DNA of 6,438 nt. It comes from Bacteroidota bacterium. GTDB lineage: Bacteria > Bacteroidota > Bacteroidia > Flavobacteriales > Flavobacteriaceae. The stretch is taken from the NCBI GenBank assembly GCA_023386255.1, contig JAEWKB010000200.1:1-6438 (forward strand), written 5' to 3'. The notes beneath the pieces were generated by a model. The model was not told the origin of the DNA. It saw only the letters and a program-made list of their open reading frames with translations, and did not search any database. A program made the position numbers and the translations under genes. This document shows, in pieces, positions 1-4,871 of the stretch (its first letter is position 1; the number at the start of each line of letters is the position of its first letter).

Positions 1-1
1 G

Positions 2-256
2 TATTGGGTAACAATTGATGGTCGTCGGTTTAAGGTGTTAGTTTATGATAATGATGAGCTGATGAAGTATTTTGACATATCTCAGTTTATGATCACTAAA
101 GTTGAGACTGCACCCAATATTAAATCAAAGGCGAATTTTATTGCGGTATCTGTTATCAATGAAGCCAATGAAGATTGCCTTTCGAACGATTCGCTATTCC
201 AGCCAATGGTTATAGAATATTTAAGGGCATTAAGGAATGAATATTATAATAGTTAA
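2..256 (+). CDS. Hypothetical protein, C-terminal part (5' end outside window)
   Basis: The reading frame is open from the left edge to the TAA at 254-256. It gives 84 residues, the first being YWVTIDGRRFKVLVYDNDEL. A GTG at 35 could be read as a start, but the frame continues upstream with plausible coding sequence (WVTIDGRRFK), so this is more likely the tail of a longer gene. I do not recognise the family. The visible part is a soluble mix of short strands and helices with no membrane segment and no cysteine cluster; it has one Cys, in NEDCLSND. It ends in a helix-like FQPMVIEYLRALRNEYYNS. The stop codon directly abuts the ATG of the methyltransferase, which suggests co-transcription and translational coupling. 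GC content is about 35 % by hand count. No function is proposed. Confidence 0.75.
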   Translation, partial: YWVTIDGRRFKVLVYDNDELMKYFDISQFMITKVETAPNIKSKANFIAVSVINEANEDCLSNDSLFQPMVIEYLRALRNEYYNS

Positions 257-1111
257 ATGAATTTTTCTGACCACCACGTTTATATTACAGTTAAAGATTA
301 CTCCGTTTCAGGAGAAGAATTTGAACTGCTGCTTGATAAAGAGCTTCAACTTTTAAAAACACATCCTCAGCCTGCACCCGAACAACTGGGCAGGTACTAT
401 GAAAGCGAAGATTATATTTCGCATACCGACAGTAAACGAACTTTATTTGAAAAGCTCTATCATATAGTAAAACAAAAAGCACTTAGAGATAAAGTAAAGC
501 TTATTCAAAAATTTCATCCTTCCAAAGGTATCTTGCTGGATATTGGTGCCGGTACGGGCGATTTTCTTGTAGAAGCTAAAAGAAATAACTGGGTTGTTAC
601 AGGTATAGAACCCAATGAAAAAGCACGGGGTATAGCAGAATCAAAAGGAATATCTTTTAAAGATTCTGTAAAGGATGTAGCTGATGGTTCGGTAGATGTA
701 GTTACTATGTGGCATGTGCTGGAGCATGTACCCAATTTAGAAGAGCATATCAAACAACTTAAACGTATTATAAAACCTGATGGTGTAATTGTAATAGCTG
801 TACCCAATTACAAATCATACGATGCGAAAAAATATGGAAAGTACTGGGCAGCATATGATGTGCCGCGGCACCTTTGGCATTTTTCGAAAACTTCAATCCA
901 AAAACTTTTTGAAACGGAAGGCATAGGCCTTGTAAAAATCTTGCCAATGAAATTTGACAGTTTTTATGTGAGCCTGCTTTCTGAAAAATACAAGACTGGG
1001 AAAATAAATTTTATAAGAGGATTTTTATCCGGATTACGCTCTAATATCAGGGCATCTAAAAATTTCGAATATTCATCACACATTTATTTGCTAAAACAAG
1101 TGAAAAAGTAA
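257..1111 (+). CDS. Class I SAM-dependent methyltransferase (Methyltransf_23-like)
   Basis: This 284-residue protein should transfer a methyl group from S-adenosylmethionine to an unknown acceptor in the cytoplasm. Motif I is LLDIGAGTGDF at residues 93-103, the glycine-rich SAM loop. Acidic E118 in VTGIEPN ends strand beta2 and should bind the ribose hydroxyls. VVTMWHVLEHVPN (148-160) carries the beta4 strand with the HVLEH signature. IVIAVPNYKS (178-187) is the beta5 region. The segment YDVPRHLWHFSK (200-211) is typical of the Methyltransf_23 family. The N-terminal 90 residues include the family-like SVSGEEFEL and YYESEDYISHTDSKR stretches. Relatives often carry a CxxC zinc knuckle near FEL; here those positions appear to be D27 and L30. 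The start ATG at 257 directly follows the previous stop and has no SD sequence. The fold is certain, the substrate is not. Confidence 0.92.
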   Translation: MNFSDHHVYITVKDYSVSGEEFELLLDKELQLLKTHPQPAPEQLGRYYESEDYISHTDSKRTLFEKLYHIVKQKALRDKVKLIQKFHPSKGILLDIGAGTGDFLVEAKRNNWVVTGIEPNEKARGIAESKGISFKDSVKDVADGSVDVVTMWHVLEHVPNLEEHIKQLKRIIKPDGVIVIAVPNYKSYDAKKYGKYWAAYDVPRHLWHFSKTSIQKLFETEGIGLVKILPMKFDSFYVSLLSEKYKTGKINFIRGFLSGLRSNIRASKNFEYSSHIYLLKQVKK

Positions 1112-1117
1112 TTAAAA

Positions 1118-1180
1118 GGCTTCTGTTGCTCTTTCAGGTCCTCGCCCGGGTGTTGTTGTGCCTGAGAAGTGAAAGTGGCT
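1118..1180. other. GC-rich intergenic dyad after the methyltransferase gene
   Basis: This stretch is clearly richer in G and C than its AT-rich surroundings and contains overlapping inverted repeats. TTTCAGG at 1132-1138 can pair with CCTGAGA at 1161-1167 (7 bp with one G-T wobble). CTTCT at 1120-1124 can extend that stem with AGAAG at 1165-1169 across a bulge. Alternatively CTTTCA at 1131-1136 pairs with TGAAAG at 1170-1175. These pairings are mutually exclusive. No T-run follows, so it is not a standard intrinsic terminator. It could protect or define the 3' end of the upstream mRNA, be a small RNA, or be a remnant of a dispersed repeat. No tRNA features are visible. Confidence 0.35.
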
Positions 1181-1197
1181 TAAATCGATTTATTCTC

Positions 1198-1217
1198 AGT
1201 CAGTTTTAGTCAGTTTT
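1198..1217. repeat. Tandem direct repeat, 2 x AGTCAGTTTT
   Basis: Two perfect adjacent copies of the 10-bp unit AGTCAGTTTT occur at 1198-1207 and 1208-1217. The unit length equals about one DNA helical turn, so both copies would face the same side of the helix. It lies about 65 bases upstream of the -33 box of the promoter proposed for the OmpH-like gene. It may be an activator site or simply a small slippage duplication; the sequence alone cannot tell. Confidence 0.5.
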
Positions 1218-1281
1218 ATTTATTGTAAAAGATAAAACTATAGAGTGGACTTATAACGATAATTTTGGCATAAAAACTGTT

Positions 1282-1312
1282 TTTGCTACGTTATAACTTA
1301 TTCTTACTTTTG
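1282..1312 (+). promoter_or_regulatory. Bacteroidota-type promoter for the OmpH-like lipoprotein gene
   Basis: TTTG at 1282-1285 fits the -33 element. TACTTTTG at 1305-1312 matches the -7 consensus TAnnTTTG exactly. The spacer is 19 nt, inside the range known for Bacteroidota promoters. Transcription would begin near 1317-1320, giving a leader of about 20 nt to the ATG at 1340. A second exact -7-like match, TAATTTTG at 1260-1267, has no TTG at a suitable distance and is weaker. Confidence 0.6.
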
Positions 1313-1339
1313 GCAAAATTTATAAACCTTAAAATCGAA

Positions 1340-1918
1340 ATGAAAAAATCTCTTTTAATAATTGCTGTTGCCCTGGCTATGTTTTCATGCAACAAAGAAG
1401 AAGGTACTGCGGGGTCATCTTTTAAAACCGCTTATGTAGATACATCTAAACTTTCAAAGGAATATGAGGAGTTTAAAGACCTTGATTCGCAGCGCAAAGT
1501 AAAAGAAGAGGAAATGGGCCGTGAACTTGATGCTAAGGTACAGCAATACAAGCTTGACCGTGCAGCCGCACAAAACGAAGCTGCATCAAAAGGGCCGCAG
1601 TGGGTACAGCTAAAGGCGCAGGAATTCCAGAAAAGGGAACAGGAGATAAGCATGATGCAGGAGGGGATGATGAAGCAGCTGCAGGATGAGTTTGGGGCGA
1701 AAAATGATACTGCTGTAAACCAAATGAAGAAATTTATTAAGGACTACGGCAAGAAAAAAGGTTATGATTATATATATGGAAGCGGCGATGTTACCAACAG
1801 TGTGTTATATGCTAAAGATGGCTATGACATTACTGATGAAATACTTAAAGAGCTGAATAATAAGTATAAAGGTTCTAATAAAAAAGAAGAGCCTGCTAAA
1901 GCAGAAGAAAAGAAATAA
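1340..1918 (+). CDS. OmpH/Skp-family protein with lipoprotein signal
   Basis: This 192-residue protein belongs to the OmpH/Skp family, periplasmic chaperones that hold unfolded outer-membrane proteins. The start is ATG 1340, giving the signal peptide MKKSLLIIAVALAMFSC; the frame is open further upstream to a TTG at 1283, but that would bury the signal and overlaps the promoter. The signal ends in a loose lipobox (AMFSC) with Cys17 as the probable lipidated residue. After a short linker comes the OmpH pattern: strand TAYVDTSKLSKEYEEF (residues 32-47), a long charged Gln/Glu/Lys-rich helical arm to about residue 130, then the closing part with GYDYIYG and VLYAKDGYDITDEILKELN. The tail is Lys/Glu/Ala-rich and probably disordered. 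CNKEE after the signal resembles the K(D/E)2 surface-export motif of Capnocytophaga lipoproteins. The gene has its own promoter and terminator, so it is probably monocistronic. Confidence 0.87.
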   Translation: MKKSLLIIAVALAMFSCNKEEGTAGSSFKTAYVDTSKLSKEYEEFKDLDSQRKVKEEEMGRELDAKVQQYKLDRAAAQNEAASKGPQWVQLKAQEFQKREQEISMMQEGMMKQLQDEFGAKNDTAVNQMKKFIKDYGKKKGYDYIYGSGDVTNSVLYAKDGYDITDEILKELNNKYKGSNKKEEPAKAEEKK

Positions 1919-1936
1919 TCTCTTTGACGCAGATAT

Positions 1937-1960
1937 AAACTCCCATCCGGGAGTTTTTTT
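1937..1960 (+). terminator. Intrinsic terminator of the OmpH-like gene
   Basis: AAACTCCC at 1937-1944 and GGGAGTTT at 1949-1956 form a perfect 8-bp stem around the loop ATCC, and the T-run continues to 1960. It starts 18 nt after the stop codon at 1916-1918. It should end the OmpH-like transcript and separate it from the helicase gene. Confidence 0.88.
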
Positions 1961-1992
1961 ATGCCTTAACGCTACCTATACGAAAATTTTCT

Positions 1993-2000
1993 TAATTTCG
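1993..2000 (+). promoter_or_regulatory. Possible -7 box for the helicase gene (TAATTTCG)
   Basis: TAATTTCG fits TAnnTTTG except for one T to C change. It is 19 nt upstream of the ATG at 2020 and downstream of the terminator, where a promoter is expected. No TTG is present at 17-23 nt upstream, so support is positional and partial. Confidence 0.35.
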
Positions 2001-2019
2001 TCGTTTATTATTCGCCATT

Positions 2020-4305
2020 ATGGAATCTCTTTCTACAGCCGCTGCTTATGCCCTAAAGTTTATTAACCAGACCAACAGGTCGGTATTCCTTACAGGCAAA
2101 GCAGGAACCGGCAAAACCACCCTATTGAGAGAAATCATCCGTACTACTCATAAGAACGTTATTGTGGTTGCACCTACAGGGATTGCGGCACTTAATGCGG
2201 GGGGAGTAACCATCCACTCTATGTTCCAGCTGCCCTTTGCCGGCTTTATACCTGAATATTATCTTCCTTTCCAATTTAGAGATACAGTAAAATTTGAAAC
2301 CAAAGACAGCCTTCGTCGGCATTTCCGGATGCGCGGCGATAAGCAGGCAGTGTTGCAAAACCTCGAATTACTGGTAATAGACGAAGTGAGCATGCTGCGG
2401 GCCGACCTGCTGGACGCCATGGATTATATGCTGCGCACAGTGAGGCGTAAAGAGCAGCCTTTTGGCGGGGTACAGGTGCTGTTTATAGGTGATTTACTTC
2501 AGTTACCGCCGGTACTAAAAAACGAGGAGTGGGAGGTGCTGAAGAAATATTATAAGGGTAAGTTCTTTTTCCATTCGCATGTGGTGCAGCAAAATCCGCC
2601 GCTGTACATTGAGCTGTCAAAGATATATAGGCAAACTGACAGTCGCTTTATTAATGTGCTTAACAACCTGAGGAATAATGTAGTTACGCAGCAGGACCTT
2701 AAAGTATTAAATGCTTTTGTAAAGCCGGATTTTGATGTAAAGAAGCATACCGGCTATATTACCCTTACCACCCATAATGCCAAGGCCGATGCCATGAATG
2801 CTGCGGCGCTGGAAGAGCTTGAAGGCAAGGAATTTGTTTACCGGCCGGAAATTGTAGATGACTTCCCTGATAAGATTTACCCCGTAGAGGATGAGCTTAA
2901 ACTAAAAGTAGGGGCGCAGGTAATGTTTATTAAAAATGATCTTTCCCATGAAAAACGATATTTTAACGGGAAGATCGGCATAATAAAATCTCTCTCAGAG
3001 GAAGAGATACTGGTACATTTCCCTGAAGAAGATGTAACTATAGAAGCTGAAAAATACGAGTGGAAGAACGTAAAATATTCGGTAGATGACCTTACTAAAG
3101 AGATAAAGGAAGATGTGCTGGGTACATTTGTACATTATCCGCTAAAATTAGCATGGGCGATAACCGTACACAAGAGCCAGGGATTAACTTTTGACAGAGC
3201 TGTGCTTGATGTATCGCATGTTTTCCAGCCAGGCCAGGCCTATGTCGCCCTTTCACGTTTGCGCTCCTTAGACGGGCTTATTTTGCTTTCTCCGATAGGG
3301 ATGAATGGCATCTCTAATGATGCTGATGTAATGGATTACGCTAGCGCAAAGGCAGGAGAGGATGACCTTGAGCAGTCATTACAGCAGGAAACAGTAAATT
3401 TTATCGGTAACTATTTAATAAACAGCTTTAACTGGAGCGAACTTGCCAAAGCCTGGCAAAGCCATAAAGTGAGCTACATGCAGGAAGGCTTTAAATCGCT
3501 GAAGTCAAAATACCGCGAATGGGCACAGCGGCAGGATAATAACATTCACAGCCTTCTTGATGCTTCCAATAAATTCATCAACCAGTTGCATAAGCTTTTC
3601 AGGCAGCAGCCTACAGATATGGCTTTTGTACATGAGCGTGTTGCGGCGGCATATAATTATTTCTTTCCGGTAATGGACCGGCTGGCTACAGGAATACTGG
3701 AAACCATGGAAGAAATAAAACGCCAGAAGAAAGCGAAAGGCTTTTATGAAGAACTGGCCGAACTGGAGGAATTGCAAACAGCGGCTACAGTGCGGCTCAT
3801 GAAGGCAAAGCTGCTGATGGAGGTGGTGATAGCAGGTAAAGGCATTACAAAAGAAAATCTTTTATCGCAGGAGATACAGCTGTACAAGCCGGATAAGCTG
3901 CAGGCTATACGCAAGAAAATGAAGCCCGACACTGCCAATTTACTTGAAGAAGAAGGTGAGGAGTACGTTTTAGAGCAGTACAAGCCGAAGAAGAAAAAAT
4001 CTACAGAGCCAAAGAAAACAACATTGGAAGAAACACTGGAGCTATGGCAGCAAAAAATGTCGGTTACTGATATTGCCCACGCCAGGAAGCTTACTGAAAG
4101 TACCGTGCTGGGCCACCTGGCCAAGCTCATTGAGGCGGGGCAGGTACAGTTAGCTGAGGTCCTGCCAGCTGATAAAATTGATGCCCTGGCCAAAGCGTTT
4201 GATGGTTATGCAGAAGATTCATTAAACCCACTGAAGGAGCAATATAGCGATACTTTCAGCTGGAACGAACTCAAACTATATAAGGCCGCTTTACAAAAAA
4301 ACTGA
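2020..4305 (+). CDS. Pif1/RecD-like superfamily 1 helicase with C-terminal helix-turn-helix domain
   Basis: This 761-residue protein is a predicted ATP-dependent DNA helicase of the Pif1/RecD2-like branch of superfamily 1. Visible motifs, in order: Walker A GKAGTGKTT (26-34); motif Ia APTGIAALNAGGVTIHSMF (51-69); Walker B LLVIDEVSML (117-126); motif III IGDLLQLPPV (156-165) with its sensing Gln; motif IV around KIYRQTD (201-207); a UvrD_C_2-like end with TVHKSQGLTFDRAVLD (382-397); and motif VI YVALSRLRS (408-416) with arginine-finger candidates. Residues 450-640 are mostly helical. A Lys-rich linker near 655-666 (PKKKKSTEPKK) leads to a C-terminal helix-turn-helix unit, about 668-760, with MSVTDIAHARKLTESTVLGH resembling the HTH_40 domain of RecQ-type helicases. 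All core ATPase motifs appear intact. It follows a terminator, so it starts a new transcript, and lies 52 nt before rnpA. The in vivo role is unknown; genome maintenance is likely. Confidence 0.92.
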   Translation: MESLSTAAAYALKFINQTNRSVFLTGKAGTGKTTLLREIIRTTHKNVIVVAPTGIAALNAGGVTIHSMFQLPFAGFIPEYYLPFQFRDTVKFETKDSLRRHFRMRGDKQAVLQNLELLVIDEVSMLRADLLDAMDYMLRTVRRKEQPFGGVQVLFIGDLLQLPPVLKNEEWEVLKKYYKGKFFFHSHVVQQNPPLYIELSKIYRQTDSRFINVLNNLRNNVVTQQDLKVLNAFVKPDFDVKKHTGYITLTTHNAKADAMNAAALEELEGKEFVYRPEIVDDFPDKIYPVEDELKLKVGAQVMFIKNDLSHEKRYFNGKIGIIKSLSEEEILVHFPEEDVTIEAEKYEWKNVKYSVDDLTKEIKEDVLGTFVHYPLKLAWAITVHKSQGLTFDRAVLDVSHVFQPGQAYVALSRLRSLDGLILLSPIGMNGISNDADVMDYASAKAGEDDLEQSLQQETVNFIGNYLINSFNWSELAKAWQSHKVSYMQEGFKSLKSKYREWAQRQDNNIHSLLDASNKFINQLHKLFRQQPTDMAFVHERVAAAYNYFFPVMDRLATGILETMEEIKRQKKAKGFYEELAELEELQTAATVRLMKAKLLMEVVIAGKGITKENLLSQEIQLYKPDKLQAIRKKMKPDTANLLEEEGEEYVLEQYKPKKKKSTEPKKTTLEETLELWQQKMSVTDIAHARKLTESTVLGHLAKLIEAGQVQLAEVLPADKIDALAKAFDGYAEDSLNPLKEQYSDTFSWNELKLYKAALQKN

Positions 4306-4343
4306 CCTGTTTACGTTTTTAATAATGTTTAGCCGGCAATACT

Positions 4344-4351
4344 TACCTTTG
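4344..4351 (+). promoter_or_regulatory. -7 box (TACCTTTG) directly before rnpA
   Basis: TACCTTTG is an exact match to the Bacteroidota -7 consensus TAnnTTTG. Only six nucleotides separate it from the rnpA ATG at 4358, so a transcript starting at the usual distance would have almost no leader. A clear TTG -33 element is missing; a T-run at 4316-4320 is the nearest candidate. Confidence 0.45.
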
Positions 4352-4357
4352 CACTGA

Positions 4358-4738
4358 ATGCAACAAAAAAGATTTACATATCCTAAAGAGGACAAATTAA
4401 AAAGCCGTGCCACCATCGACCTGCTTTTCAGCGAAGGTAAATCAGTAGCAAAATACCCACTAAGGCTGGTTTATGTTGCGTTGCCTGATGGATATGGCCA
4501 CTTTCAGATGGGAGTTTCCGTATCAAAAAAATATTTCAAGAAGGCTGTTGACCGTAACTACTACAAACGGCTGCTACGGGAGTGCTACCGGCTGAACAAA
4601 CACCTGCTGCACGATAAGCTTGACAAACCCTATGCTTTTATGTTCCTTTACCAGACAAAGGACCGGCTGACGTTTGAAGAAATTGGCGCTAAGACAGTTC
4701 AATTGTTCGAAAAATTCCTGGTACAGGAGAATCTTTAA
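4358..4738 (+). CDS. rnpA: Ribonuclease P protein component
   Basis: RnpA is the small basic protein that binds the catalytic RNA of RNase P and helps it remove 5' leaders from pre-tRNAs in the cytoplasm. The 126-residue product has the usual family length. The N-terminus RFTYPKEDKLKSRATIDLLF is typical of Bacteroidota RnpA, which fixes the ATG at 4358 as the start. FQMGVSVSKKYFKKAVDRNY (residues 50-69) leads into the RNR-type signature helix, here RNYYKRLLRE (68-77), where the family normally reads RNRxKR, so the third residue of the RNR triplet is Tyr. The product is rich in Lys and Arg. The gene follows the helicase by 52 nt and is not next to rpmH or yidD as in many bacteria. It may be read from the helicase transcript, from the -7 box just upstream, or both. 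Confidence 0.97.
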   Translation: MQQKRFTYPKEDKLKSRATIDLLFSEGKSVAKYPLRLVYVALPDGYGHFQMGVSVSKKYFKKAVDRNYYKRLLRECYRLNKHLLHDKLDKPYAFMFLYQTKDRLTFEEIGAKTVQLFEKFLVQENL

Positions 4739-4774
4739 GCGGTTATTGTACTAACAGTCAACTTTTCTCGTTAT

Positions 4775-4809
4775 CTGAAGCGTTTCAATTTTAAAATTCA
4801 GCTGAAGCG
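4775..4809. repeat. CTGAAGCG direct repeats flanking an AATTTTAAAATT palindrome
   Basis: CTGAAGCG occurs at 4775-4782 and again at 4802-4809, 27 bp apart start to start. Between them AATTTTAAAATT at 4787-4798 is a perfect 12-bp palindrome. The block lies in the 133-nt gap between rnpA and the S41 protease gene, just upstream of the possible -7 box at 4833. It could be an operator-like site for the protease gene. No T-run follows, so it is not a terminator. Confidence 0.4.
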
Positions 4810-4832
4810 GCGGCTCATATATTTTTTATCGC

Positions 4833-4840
4833 TATTTTCG
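4833..4840 (+). promoter_or_regulatory. Possible -7 box for the S41 protease gene (TATTTTCG)
   Basis: TATTTTCG matches TAnnTTTG except for T to C at the seventh base, the same variant as in front of the helicase gene. It lies 31 nt before the protease ATG at 4872. No clear -33 TTG is seen. The purine-rich AAAGAGAGA at 4859-4867 may help ribosome binding. Confidence 0.35.
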
Positions 4841-4871
4841 TAATAGTGTATTAACATGAAAGAGAGAAATT

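Noticed and set aside
35..256. Gene 1 starting at GTG 35 as a complete 73-residue protein
   Set aside because: The frame stays open to the window edge with plausible coding sequence, so a truncated longer gene is more likely.
514..807. Minus-strand frame of 97 codons
   Set aside because: It is a shadow of the methyltransferase core, whose motifs are unmistakable on the + strand.
1112..1180. Minus-strand open stretch encoding a Gln-rich peptide without start codon
   Set aside because: It is about 20 codons long, preceded directly by a stop and lacks any start; no support as a gene.
1118..1180. tRNA-like look of the GC-rich intergenic segment
   Set aside because: No acceptor stem, no T-arm GTTC motif and no anticodon arm could be assembled.
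1260..1267. Alternative promoter box TAATTTTG for the OmpH-like gene
   Set aside because: It matches the -7 consensus but no TTG lies 17-23 nt upstream, so the box at 1305-1312 is preferred; kept only as a possible second start.
1283..1339. Upstream TTG start for the OmpH-like protein, adding 19 residues
   Set aside because: It would place a signal peptide internally and overlaps the consensus promoter; ATG 1340 gives a standard lipoprotein signal.
3744..4193. Open frame of 149 codons on the minus strand, rich in Ser, Cys and Phe
   Set aside because: It lies wholly inside the helicase gene, has low-complexity composition typical of an antisense shadow, and no recognisable domain.
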